A stretch of DNA of 14,794 nucleotides from JANLSO01 sp031362405 (GCA_031362405.1 JANLSO010000199.1:1-14794), one strand, 5' to 3'; counted from the stretch's first letter, positions 6,048-12,764 are shown. Numbers and translations are program-made. Notes: generated by a model from the letters alone, not told the origin.

Positions 6048-6080
6048 GTGACCGGGGTCGAACGAACGCGCGCGCAATGA
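6048..6080 (+). CDS. Possible 10-aa leader peptide overlapping the pgsA start
   Basis: A GTG at 6048 opens a ten-codon frame (VTGVERTRAQ) whose TGA at 6078-6080 overlaps the pgsA ATG as ATGA. TAGGCT seven bases upstream would make this GTG the first codon of a leaderless transcript. pgsA itself lacks a Shine-Dalgarno, so ribosomes finishing this peptide could re-initiate on pgsA. The peptide need not function as a protein. Too short to judge by codon use. Confidence 0.35.
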   Translation: MTGVERTRAQ

Positions 6081-6634
6081 CACCGGCCCTCTGGGTGACG
6101 GCGTCGCGGATCGTCGGGATCCCCATCGTGATGGTGCTGATTCTTCTCGACACCTCGACGGGTCTCTGGTGGGCGGCGGCCGTCTACCTCGTGGCGGCAG
6201 GAACCGACAGCCTCGACGGGTGGTTAGCGCGCTCACGCGGCCAGGTGACCGTTGCCGGCGCGTTCCTCGACCCGCTGGCCGACAAGCTGTTGGTCACGGC
6301 GGCGGCGGTCGCGCTCGTCGAGATCGGTGACATGGCGTCGTGGGCCGTGATGGTGATCGTCACGCGCGAGTTCGCCGTCACCGGGCTGCGCCTGGTCGCG
6401 ATGAGTGAGAACCTCGTGATCCCCGCCGGGCGGTTCGGCAAGGCGAAGACCCTCTGCCAGAACGTCGCCTTGGTGGCGATCATCGCCCCACACGGTGCGA
6501 AGGTGATCGACGATCCGCTGCTCTATCTGGCCCTCGTCATGACCGTGCTCTCGGGCGCTTACTACTTCATCATGGCCCGGCGCCGGCTCTTCGAACGGCG
6601 TCAGCCCCAGCCCGATATGGCGGGAGATCCGTGA
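6077..6634 (+). CDS. pgsA: CDP-alcohol phosphatidyltransferase, PgsA type
   Basis: This 185-aa integral membrane enzyme most likely makes phosphatidylglycerophosphate from CDP-diacylglycerol and glycerol 3-phosphate. The CDP-alcohol phosphotransferase signature is complete: D44, D47-G48, A51-R52, G61, D65 and D69 in DSLDGWLARSRG...GAFLDPLADK, which bind the divalent metals and CDP. Hydrophobic segments flank it, and TREFAVTGLRL with RFGKAKTLCQ are typical of PgsA rather than of the phosphatidylinositol synthase branch. The ATG at 6077 has no ribosome site (the preceding bases are ACGCGCGCGCA). It overlaps the stop of a ten-codon upstream frame, suggesting coupled translation. It overlaps plsY by four bases (GTGA), so the two lipid genes form one operon. 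Paralogous CDP-alcohol transferases cannot be fully excluded. Confidence 0.9.
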   Translation: MTPALWVTASRIVGIPIVMVLILLDTSTGLWWAAAVYLVAAGTDSLDGWLARSRGQVTVAGAFLDPLADKLLVTAAAVALVEIGDMASWAVMVIVTREFAVTGLRLVAMSENLVIPAGRFGKAKTLCQNVALVAIIAPHGAKVIDDPLLYLALVMTVLSGAYYFIMARRRLFERRQPQPDMAGDP

Positions 6635-7245
6635 CCATCGTCGTTGCCATCGTCGCGGCGTATCTGCTCGGCTCGATTCCCTTCGCCTATCTGGCGGGGA
6701 AGCTGCGCGGAATCGACATCCGCACCGTCGGCAGCAAGAACGTCGGCGCCACCAACGTGTTTCGCAGCCTCGGTAAGGGCACCGGGTTCGCGGTGATGGG
6801 CGCCGACATCGCCAAGGGTCTCGTGGCCGCGCTGATCGCCCTCGCACTCAGCGACGCCCCGTGGCCGCTGTTCGCGGGCGCGGCGGCGATTCTCGGCCAC
6901 GTCTTTCCCGTATGGCTGCGGTTCAAGGGCGGGAAGGGTGTCGCCGTCGGTGGAGGGGTGGTCCTCGGGCTGATGCCGCTGACCGTTCTGATTCTGGCCA
7001 TCGTCTTCGTGGCGATCGTCGCCGTGACACGCTTCGTATCGCTGGGCAGCATTTCGGTCGCCATCGCATTCACCCCGCTGACCCTCCTGCTCGACGAACC
7101 CTGGCCGAACGTGGTCTTCGCCGCCGCCGCATCGGTCTTCGTGCTGGCCAAGCACCGCGCCAACATCGGCCGCCTCTGGCGCCGTGAAGAGCTCCGCCTC
7201 GACTTCTCACGAAGAAAGCCGCCCGGGGACGTGCCCGGGCCGTAA
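6631..7245 (+). CDS. plsY: Acyl-phosphate:glycerol-3-phosphate acyltransferase PlsY
   Basis: This 204-aa polytopic membrane protein transfers an acyl group from acyl-phosphate to glycerol 3-phosphate, the first acylation of phospholipid synthesis; it works with PlsX, not in this window. Family motifs are in order: GSIPFAYLAGKL (14-25), GSKNVGATNVFR (34-45) with the substrate-binding Ser/Asn region, ADIAKG (58-63), GHVFPVWLRFKGGKGVA (89-105) with the phosphate-binding glycine loop, and KHRANIGRL (174-182). It starts at a GTG (6631) overlapping the pgsA TGA, with GGGAG four bases upstream. The product feeds the same pathway as PgsA, which explains the pairing. Confidence 0.95.
   Translation: MTIVVAIVAAYLLGSIPFAYLAGKLRGIDIRTVGSKNVGATNVFRSLGKGTGFAVMGADIAKGLVAALIALALSDAPWPLFAGAAAILGHVFPVWLRFKGGKGVAVGGGVVLGLMPLTVLILAIVFVAIVAVTRFVSLGSISVAIAFTPLTLLLDEPWPNVVFAAAASVFVLAKHRANIGRLWRREELRLDFSRRKPPGDVPGP
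7221..7240 (+). terminator. Short GC hairpin at the plsY 3' end
   Basis: GCCCGGG (7221-7227) and CCCGGGC (7234-7240) can form a 7-bp stem with a 6-base loop just before the plsY stop. No T-run follows (CGTAAGCGCC), so termination is possible but unproven. Confidence 0.3.
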
Positions 7246-7391
7246 GCGCCAAAATGCTCAGCTCCGTCGATGCCGCTCTCGACGCCGTGCAACGAGCTGA
7301 CGTACGGTCGGCCTCTACATGGCCGCGTTGGAGCCGGTACCTGAATCCACCGCGGATTTCGTCAGGGACGACCCGAGACGAAGGAACCGAC

Positions 7392-9095
7392 ATGGCAATG
7401 ATCTTGGACCAGCGCCGCGAGCGAACGGCCGGAAGCCAGGCGACTGCCGAAGTCGCGAGCGAACGACCTCGCAGCCCGCATGCACGCCCCGCCCGAGGAC
7501 TCGTCAATGCGACGTCGTCATCGACGCGAGACAGTCTGTTCGGACGAATGTTTCGCGGACTTCCCGAGCTCGTGCTCGAGAACCAGGAGATGCAGTTCGA
7601 CGTCGCGCGGCTCATCGCCCAGGTGATGCACAGCGAAAATGAGCTCGAGGACATGACCGCCGCCGAGAAGGAAGCCGAGGTACTGGCCGCAGGGGGCGAC
7701 GAGGATGAGAACCCGCGCATCCCCTCCGGCTATACCTATTTCGGCCAGTTCGTCGATCACGACATCACCTTCGACCCCGCATCGTCGCTCGACCGCCAGA
7801 ACGACCCCGATGCGCTGCACAACTTCCGCACGCCCCGCCTCGACCTCGACTCGGTCTACGGATCCGGGCCCGACGACCAGCCGTACATGTACAACGGTCC
7901 GCGCTTTGTTCTCGGCGGGGCGGTTGCGGGTTCAGGCGACCCCGGGGCCCACGACTTGCCGCGCCTGAACGGCAGGGCGATAATCGGAGACAAGCGCAAC
8001 GACGAGAACGTGATCGTCAGCCAGCTCCAATCGACATTCCTGCGCTTCCACAACCGGATCGTCGACGAGGTCAGCGCCAAAGGAAGCGGCGATGTCTTTC
8101 AGGAGGCTCAGCGGCTGGTGCGCTGGCATTACCAGTGGGTCGTGATTCACGACTTCCTGGTGAAAGTGTGCGGACGAGACGTCGTCTACGACATCCTCGG
8201 CGTCGACCGCACGGGAGTGAGCACCACCACGTACGTCACCCAGGAATCGACCAACGGCGCCGCGCCCACCGCGATGGGCTTCTCGCCGAACTTCCGCTTT
8301 TACGACCCCCGCGAGCACTCGTTCATGCCGGTCGAGTTCGCGGGTGCGCTCTACCGGTTCGGCCACTCCATGGTGCGGCCCTTCTACCGGCTGAACGACG
8401 CGGCCGGGCCGTTCGAGACCTTCAATACGAGCAACGATCCGGCCCAGTCACTCACGGGGTTCCAAGAAATGGCACTCAACCCGGTGCGCGGCAAGTGGGC
8501 ACTCGACTGGGCGCGGTTCTTCGATATGAAACCGCTCCAGGGCCGAAAGAACGCGGGCGAACTCACCGACAAACGCGTCCAACCGAGCTACAAGATCGAC
8601 ACCCGAATCGTGTTCCCGCTGAGCAACCTGCCAAAGCGTGAATTCGGCGAGTCGCCGCCGCGATCGTCACTGGCGATGCGCAACATCCTGCGGGGGTTCA
8701 CGCTCGGGCTGCCGTCGGGGCAGGCGGTTGCCAACCTCATGGGTCTCGAGCCACTCGGGGCCGACGACATCCTGCTCGGCGACGACGCTACGCCTCTGTC
8801 GACGGTGGTCCCGCAGATCGGTGACCAAACCCCGCTGTGGGTCTACGTCCTCGCCGAGGCCCAGGCCAACATGGAGACCGACGACGACGACTTTCACAAC
8901 ACCGGTCGCGGCACGTTGGGTCCGGTTGCGGCCCGACTGGTCGCGGAGGTCCTCATCGGCCTCATCGCACGCGACCGCTTCTCATATCTCGCGCAAGAGC
9001 CTCGCTGGCACCCCGTCGCCAGATGGTGTGACGCGAAGAGCAATTTCGGGCTGCCGCAACTCATTCGGGTCGCGCAGTCGGGCGATATGCCGTAG
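7392..9095 (+). CDS. Animal-type haem peroxidase family protein
   Basis: This 567-aa protein belongs to the peroxidase-cyclooxygenase (An_peroxidase) superfamily, which oxidises halides or organic substrates with H2O2 at a haem. The distal site is GYTYFGQFVDHDITFD (113-128), with distal H123 and the Asp that commonly ester-links the haem at D122 or D124. FDPASSLD follows at the usual calcium-site position. RNDENVIVSQLQSTFLRFHNRI (202-223) is the family's helix-5-like segment. Proximal H325 is in LYRFGHSMVRPFYRL. The ATG at 7392 is chosen because AAGGAA precedes it by five bases; the frame extends to 7254 but the added residues are not family-like. Residues 1-48 are Arg/Ser-rich and form no signal peptide, so it appears cytoplasmic or non-classically exported. 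It stands alone between plsY and a strong terminator. Substrate unknown. Confidence 0.88.
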   Translation: MAMILDQRRERTAGSQATAEVASERPRSPHARPARGLVNATSSSTRDSLFGRMFRGLPELVLENQEMQFDVARLIAQVMHSENELEDMTAAEKEAEVLAAGGDEDENPRIPSGYTYFGQFVDHDITFDPASSLDRQNDPDALHNFRTPRLDLDSVYGSGPDDQPYMYNGPRFVLGGAVAGSGDPGAHDLPRLNGRAIIGDKRNDENVIVSQLQSTFLRFHNRIVDEVSAKGSGDVFQEAQRLVRWHYQWVVIHDFLVKVCGRDVVYDILGVDRTGVSTTTYVTQESTNGAAPTAMGFSPNFRFYDPREHSFMPVEFAGALYRFGHSMVRPFYRLNDAAGPFETFNTSNDPAQSLTGFQEMALNPVRGKWALDWARFFDMKPLQGRKNAGELTDKRVQPSYKIDTRIVFPLSNLPKREFGESPPRSSLAMRNILRGFTLGLPSGQAVANLMGLEPLGADDILLGDDATPLSTVVPQIGDQTPLWVYVLAEAQANMETDDDDFHNTGRGTLGPVAARLVAEVLIGLIARDRFSYLAQEPRWHPVARWCDAKSNFGLPQLIRVAQSGDMP

Positions 9096-9099
9096 CCAT

Positions 9100-9133
9100 T
9101 TCGGGGGGACGGGCGACGCCCCGTCCCCCCGAA
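9100..9133 (+). terminator. Very strong 14-bp GC hairpin after the peroxidase gene
   Basis: TTCGGGGGGACGGG (9100-9113) pairs perfectly with 9120-9133 across a 6-base loop (CGACGC), starting five bases after the peroxidase stop. No T-run follows (CCCACGA). In high-GC actinobacteria such U-poor hairpins are common at gene ends and may terminate or protect the mRNA 3' end. Confidence 0.75.
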
Positions 9134-9223
9134 CCCACGAACGACCTGGCGCCCTGTAGACGAAATGCTCCGGCGCGTGACACGACGACGATCCCGCAAC
9201 GGGAACTTCGCAACAGTAAGTCA

Positions 9224-9251
9224 GGTTCTCCGACGAGCGGAGCGGAGAACC
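9224..9251 (-). terminator. Candidate folE2 terminator hairpin
   Basis: GGTTCTCCG (9224-9232) pairs with CGGAGAACC (9243-9251) across a 10-base loop. On the - strand the stem is followed by TGACTTACTGTTG, which is moderately T-rich, about 110 bases past the folE2 stop. A second small stem (TCCCG/CGGGA, 9192-9204) lies just beyond. Together with the hairpin at 9100-9133 it separates the two convergent genes. Confidence 0.4.
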
Positions 9252-9260
9252 CGACGGGGC

Positions 9261-9320
9261 ATGACGGCCCTACTGGACACCAGCGTTGTGACGAGCGCCA
9301 GGCTTCCGCCGGAATTTCTC
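9261..9320 (+). pseudogene. Possible remnant of a PIN-domain (VapC-like) toxin N terminus
   Basis: An ATG at 9261 begins MTALLDTSVVTSARLPP, which resembles the first strand of PIN-domain RNases (M-x-LLDTSVL, with the first catalytic Asp). The frame loses resemblance after about 15 residues and runs on into the antisense of folE2. The later catalytic acidic residues are absent. Antitoxin-like sequence is not clear upstream. If real it is a decayed fragment; chance resemblance is quite possible. Confidence 0.22.
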
Positions 9321-9359
9321 GGGGATCAGTGGGCAAGACCGGAAGCAGGCCGCTCTACC

Positions 9360-10382
9360 TCACATCCGAGCATCCCTCGTTTCCTCGACCGGTCCCGCCG
9401 TTCTGCCGTCGAGCCATTCGGCCAGCGAGGTGTGGCCGGGGTGGTACTCGCCGGTGGCGATCTCTGAGCGAATCTCGCCCAAGGTGCCGCAACGCTCAGC
9501 GTCGACATCGTGGGTGTGGATGGTCTCGAAGTTGGCCTGGTGGGCGCGGATGAACGTGTCATCGCCAAGCCCAGGAAGACGCTCGAGAACGCCCTTGACC
9601 ATCTCGCGGACACTGTCTTCGACGAACCGAGGCCGGCGGTGGGCGCGGTCGACGATGTACTGCTCGTCGGTGCGCTTCAGCAGCTCGTAGATCTCCGAGG
9701 ACATCCCCTCCTCCACGATGTCGATCAGCGTCATCGCCGGGATCTGGGCGCCGTGCGGGGTTCCGACGTAGAGGGTGCCGCGGGCGCGCTGGTTGTGGGT
9801 GGCGATCGGCACCAAGCGGACGATCCGCTCGATGTCGTCCGACGAGAATCCCTCATTTGCGAGCGCGTCTTCGGCTTGGGCGCGAATCAGTCCCTGAGCG
9901 CACGGGCAGGCGTTCATGCCCTGAGCAGAGACACCGAGCACGCGCCGAACACCGTGCGGCCCGGCGGCGGCGATGCCGATCAACCCGTACATCTCCTGCG
10001 AGGTCAAATCGGAGACCGGTGTCTGGCGTTCCACCGGGAAGCTCGCATGGATCGTCACCTCGCTGCGCAGGGCGCCCTGGGCCTCGACGACGGTGGTGGC
10101 AATGACTTCGGCAAGCGCGTCGATCATGAGCGCACCACCCGCGGTGACCTCGTCGATCGCCTCGTTGATCCCCTCTTCGAAGCGCGACATATGAACGCCC
10201 TTCTGGCGGGGGTTCAGGTCGGCAAAGCATGAGATCTCGGCCTGAAAGAGCGTTTCCGAATCGTCGTGGGAGATTCGGATGGCTTTGGCCGAGCGTGTAA
10301 CTCCCGCCCGAGTAAGCCCGATGGGCGCCGGGGGCAGGGTCTCCTGGAGATCTTCCAGCGGCAACGATGGCCGGGTGCTCAT
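9360..10382 (-). CDS. folE2: GTP cyclohydrolase IB (FolE2/MptA family)
   Basis: This 340-aa enzyme converts GTP to 7,8-dihydroneopterin triphosphate, the first step of folate (and queuosine-type 7-deazapurine) synthesis, and is unrelated in sequence to zinc-dependent FolE. Family motifs present are NPRQKGVHMSRFEEGINEAI (57-76, with metal-region H64), MNACPCAQ (156-163, with the active-site cysteine region C159/C161), THNQRARGTLYVG (195-207, H196) and RFVEDSVREMVK near 250. The ATG at 10382 has AAGGTGA seven bases upstream, a good ribosome site. It is divergent from the sigma factor gene. In many bacteria folE2 is a Zur-controlled backup for FolE; I see no convincing Zur-type palindrome upstream, so it may be the main enzyme here. 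Confidence 0.95.
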   Translation of the reverse strand: MSTRPSLPLEDLQETLPPAPIGLTRAGVTRSAKAIRISHDDSETLFQAEISCFADLNPRQKGVHMSRFEEGINEAIDEVTAGGALMIDALAEVIATTVVEAQGALRSEVTIHASFPVERQTPVSDLTSQEMYGLIGIAAAGPHGVRRVLGVSAQGMNACPCAQGLIRAQAEDALANEGFSSDDIERIVRLVPIATHNQRARGTLYVGTPHGAQIPAMTLIDIVEEGMSSEIYELLKRTDEQYIVDRAHRRPRFVEDSVREMVKGVLERLPGLGDDTFIRAHQANFETIHTHDVDAERCGTLGEIRSEIATGEYHPGHTSLAEWLDGRTAGPVEETRDARM

Positions 10383-10427
10383 TCAGGTCACCTTTCGGTC
10401 TGGCTCGCCGGGATTGTTCAGGAAAGT

Positions 10428-11657
10428 GTGCCGGGCATACAACCCCGACCCGCAACTGCCGATGACATCACCGAGAGCGTGACGCAATCCGTCACCGCAC
10501 CACTAGGATGTCTGAGGACGTCCGCGTATGCCCGTCCACCGGAAAAGGTCAGCCCCGCACTGTCGCGCAAGCCCCCCGCATCGGCCGAGCCACCGCAGCC
10601 TTCCACACCGATTCCCGCGGCGCTACGAGCCCTCGTCGACGAGGGCCGTGAACGCGGGGTGCTGACCTACGGCGAAGTCGCCCGGGCGCTCGAAGACGTC
10701 GATCTCACGAGGGAGCAGCTCGAGGAGCTGCACACCTGGCTCGGTGAGCGGGGAATCGAGCTGGTCGAAGGCGACGAGCCCGTTCCGGAAGTGCCCGAGG
10801 GCGGAGTCAGCGGTCTCGACCTTTCCATCGAACCGAGCCTCGACAGCCTGCGCCTGTACCTGCGTGAGATCGGCCGGGTTCCGCTGCTGACCGCCTCGCA
10901 GGAGGTCTCGCTGGCCAAACGCATCGAGCGCGGCGACCCGGCGGCCAAGCGTCACATGATCGAGGCGAACCTGCGGCTCGTGGTCAGCATCGCCAAGGGC
11001 TACATGGGCCGCGGTCTGTCGTTCCTGGATCTCATCCAGGAGGGGAGCCTCGGCCTCATCCGGGCCGTCGAGAAGTTCGACTACCGGCGCGGCTTCAAGT
11101 TCTCGACGTACGCGACGTGGTGGATCCGTCAAGCCGTGACCCGCGCGATCGCCGACAAAGCGCGCACGATCCGCATCCCGGTGCACATGGTGGAGAAGCT
11201 CAACCGCGTCGTGCAGGCCGAGCGGCAGATGATCCAGCACCTCGGTCGCGAGCCAAAGCCCGAAGAGCTGGCACTCGAGCTCGACATGACCGTCGAGGAG
11301 GTCCGCGACGTGCTACGCCTCGCGCAGATGCCGGTCAGCCTCGAAAAGCCGGTCGGTGACGACGACGACTCGGCGTTGGGAGACTTCGTCGAGGACGACA
11401 CCGCCAGCTCGCCGTTCGACGAGGCCTCGAGGACGCTGCGCGAAACCGACATCCGCCGGGCGCTCGACGCCCTGCCCGAACGTGAGCGGAAGGTCATCGA
11501 GCTGCGGTTCGGCCTCGAGGGCGGGCAGCCCCGCACGCTCGAGGAGGTCGGCCAGGCCTTTGGAGTCACCCGTGAACGGATTCGCCAGATCGAAAGCAAC
11601 ACCCTCAGAAAGCTCCAGACGCTTCCCGAAGCGCAGCGCCTACGCGACTCCGCGTAG
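10428..11657 (+). CDS. Principal sigma-70 family RNA polymerase sigma factor
   Basis: This protein of about 409 aa directs RNA polymerase to housekeeping promoters; rpoD or sigA would be the usual name. It shows region 1.1 (LRALVDEGRERGVLTYGEVARAL, 66-88), region 1.2 (SLRLYLREIGRVPLL), region 2 (NLRLVVSIAKGYMGRGLSFLDLIQEGS... and FSTYATWWIRQAVTRAI, the RNAP-binding and -10-melting parts), region 3 (from about 250), and region 4.2 (TLEEVGQAFGVTRERIRQIE, 370-389), which reads the -35. Regions 2.4 and 4.2 match group 1 sigmas closely, but a second principal-type paralogue cannot be excluded. The start is uncertain. GTG 10428 has AGGA four bases upstream; GTG 10479 is an alternative; GTG 10659 would cut region 1.1. 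The first 60 residues are low-complexity Ala/Pro-rich. Its 3' end overlaps the response regulator gene by 18 bp. Confidence 0.93.
   Translation: MPGIQPRPATADDITESVTQSVTAPLGCLRTSAYARPPEKVSPALSRKPPASAEPPQPSTPIPAALRALVDEGRERGVLTYGEVARALEDVDLTREQLEELHTWLGERGIELVEGDEPVPEVPEGGVSGLDLSIEPSLDSLRLYLREIGRVPLLTASQEVSLAKRIERGDPAAKRHMIEANLRLVVSIAKGYMGRGLSFLDLIQEGSLGLIRAVEKFDYRRGFKFSTYATWWIRQAVTRAIADKARTIRIPVHMVEKLNRVVQAERQMIQHLGREPKPEELALELDMTVEEVRDVLRLAQMPVSLEKPVGDDDDSALGDFVEDDTASSPFDEASRTLRETDIRRALDALPERERKVIELRFGLEGGQPRTLEEVGQAFGVTRERIRQIESNTLRKLQTLPEAQRLRDSA
10504..10509 (+). promoter_or_regulatory. Promoter-like TAGGAT box inside the 5' part of the sigma gene
   Basis: TAGGAT is a textbook actinobacterial -10, with GTGACG (10479-10484) 19 bases upstream as a poor -35. 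It lies downstream of the two best start codons. Either it is fortuitous, or the sigma gene has an internal promoter or a later start. Confidence 0.3.
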
Positions 11658-12407
11658 CGTCGTCCCGCTCCAGCGGGGCCGTGGCGGCAAAGGCGTAAGG
11701 GTCCGAGCCGCAGCCTCGAAGCGGTAGCCCACGCCATGCTGGGTCTGCACGTAGGTGAAGAGACCGCCGATCTCGTCGACCTTGCGACGCAGGCGCCGCA
11801 CCAGCACATCGACCGAGCGGTCGCCGTGAGCCCGCTCGGCCTCCCATACCCGCCGATAGATCGCGTCGCGCGAGAGCGCGCGGCCCGTGTGCTCGGCGAG
11901 CACCCAGAGAAGCTTGAATTCGAGTGGAGTCAGGCCAATCGGCTGCTCCCCGATCGTGACCGTCAACCGCTCGGGATCGATGACGAGCTCACCGGCCGAG
12001 ATCGCCTCGCGTTCCGCGTCGGAGGTCGCGACCGTCGCGCGGCGCAGGGCGGCCGTCACCCGAGCGACGAGCTCACGCATCGAGAACGGTTTGGCGACCA
12101 CGTCGTCAGCGCCCAGGCCGAGGACCTCGACCCGATCGTGCTCGTTGGTCCGCGCGGTGACGACGATGATCGGCAACCGCGGTGCCCATTCGCGGACCTC
12201 TCTGATCAGGTGCCATCCGTCGACGTGCGGGAGCATCAGATCGAGGACCAAGACGTCCGGTAGCCCGGTCTTCAGACATCGCAGGCCGGCGAGACCGTCG
12301 CGCGCCAGCGTCGCCGCCATACCGGCGCGATCGAGATGGAAGGCGATCGCGTCGCCGGTCGTCTCGTCGTCTTCGATAATCAGGATCTGGGGCGGCTCGT
12401 TACTCAT
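11640..12407 (-). CDS. OmpR/PhoB-family response regulator, probable phosphate regulator (PhoP/PhoB-like)
   Basis: This 255-aa transcription factor is switched on by phosphorylation from an unseen sensor kinase. The receiver domain (7-122) has the acidic pocket E12-D13-D14, phospho-acceptor D56 (LVLDLMLPHVDG), T84 (VVTAR) and K106 (AKPF). The winged-helix domain (about 140-240) has LTPLEFKLLWVLAEHTGRALSRDAI, the recognition helix RSVDVLVRRLRRKVD, and the wing HGVGYRF. The ATG at 12407 is chosen because SNEPPQILIIEDDE is a normal receiver start; the frame to 12623 crosses the PHO box and is not family-like. The role is inferred from divergence from pstS-pstC and from three GTTCACC-type repeats in its own promoter, which imply autoregulation under phosphate starvation. 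A RegX3- or MtrA-like role is the alternative. No kinase gene lies beside it here. Confidence 0.9.
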   Translation of the reverse strand: MSNEPPQILIIEDDETTGDAIAFHLDRAGMAATLARDGLAGLRCLKTGLPDVLVLDLMLPHVDGWHLIREVREWAPRLPIIVVTARTNEHDRVEVLGLGADDVVAKPFSMRELVARVTAALRRATVATSDAEREAISAGELVIDPERLTVTIGEQPIGLTPLEFKLLWVLAEHTGRALSRDAIYRRVWEAERAHGDRSVDVLVRRLRRKVDEIGGLFTYVQTQHGVGYRFEAAARTLTPLPPRPRWSGTTLRGVA

Positions 12408-12433
12408 CTCGGGTCGAGAGGCTATGACGCGTA

Positions 12434-12439
12434 GAAATA
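12434..12439 (-). promoter_or_regulatory. Candidate -10 box of the response regulator promoter
   Basis: TATTTC on the - strand lies exactly 17 bases after the last PHO-box unit (GGTCACC, 12463-12457), which would occupy the -35 position. The predicted transcript would have a leader of about 20 bases before the ATG at 12407. Confidence 0.4.
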
Positions 12440-12456
12440 CGCCGTGATGCCAACTC

Positions 12457-12485
12457 GGTGACCATCTTGTGAACACCCGGTGAAC
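12457..12485 (-). promoter_or_regulatory. PHO box: three 11-bp direct repeats of a GTTCACC-type unit
   Basis: Read on the - strand, GTTCACC (12485-12479), GTTCACA (12474-12468) and GGTCACC (12463-12457) are spaced exactly 11 bases apart, each followed by four variable bases (GGGT, AGAT, GAGT). This is the layout of PhoP-binding direct repeats known in Streptomyces. The orientation points at the response regulator gene, 50 bases from its ATG. No fourth matching unit is seen on either side. Confidence 0.75.
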
Positions 12486-12678
12486 GGGATCGGGCGTGCC
12501 TTTCGCCCAAAGCCAGCGGCGAGAGGCCAGTGCGACGCACGGCTCTCGGCTGATGTTAAACCTTGTAACAACCAGCGCCCTGCTGATAACAAGACGTTGA
12601 CGTGATGATCTCTGCGGTGTCACGAAAAAGGGTGTTAGCTTCGCGACGCGTCGGGCCGCGGTCAGGCCTGGGCACTTA

Positions 12679-12684
12679 CATAAT
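12679..12684 (+). promoter_or_regulatory. Candidate -10 box for pstS
   Basis: CATAAT differs from TATAAT at one position and is preceded by TTA. The -35 position (about 12656-12661) is CCGCGG, no match, as expected for an activator-dependent promoter. It would give a leader of about 75 bases. TTAGCT at 12635-12640 is an alternative. Confidence 0.35.
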
Positions 12685-12764
12685 GAGCGCGTCCCGCCGC
12701 GAAATAGCTCGCGAGAGACTTCCTTCTGCGCGGCGCACGCCTCTCGATCCGAGGTGAGACAAGA

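Larger units (their letters stand above)
12408..12764. other. 357-base divergent regulatory region between the response regulator and pstS
   Basis: This gap is visibly richer in A/T than its surroundings between about 12550 and 12640. Besides the PHO box near the regulator, it holds a weak set of 11-base-phased units on the + strand: GTTGACG (12596), GATCTCT (12607) and TGTCACG (12618). Only the first is close to GTTCACC. TTAGCT (12635-12640) lies ten bases after the third, the distance typical between a Pho box and a -10. A second -10 candidate is CATAAT (12679-12684). Short palindromes (TTGTAACAA at 12563-12571, CGACGCGTCG at 12644-12653) are also present. I see no gene. Confidence 0.5.

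Noticed and set aside
7254..7391. Upstream start for the haem peroxidase
   Set aside because: No ribosome site at 7254, and the extra 46 residues do not resemble the family; AAGGAA marks the ATG at 7392.
9224..9251. tRNA-like arm (GGTTC followed by a complementary stem)
   Set aside because: No acceptor, D or anticodon arms can be built around it; it is a simple hairpin.
10383..10427. Zur box controlling folE2
   Set aside because: folE2 is often zinc-regulated, but no palindrome with the expected A/T-rich core was found upstream of the start.
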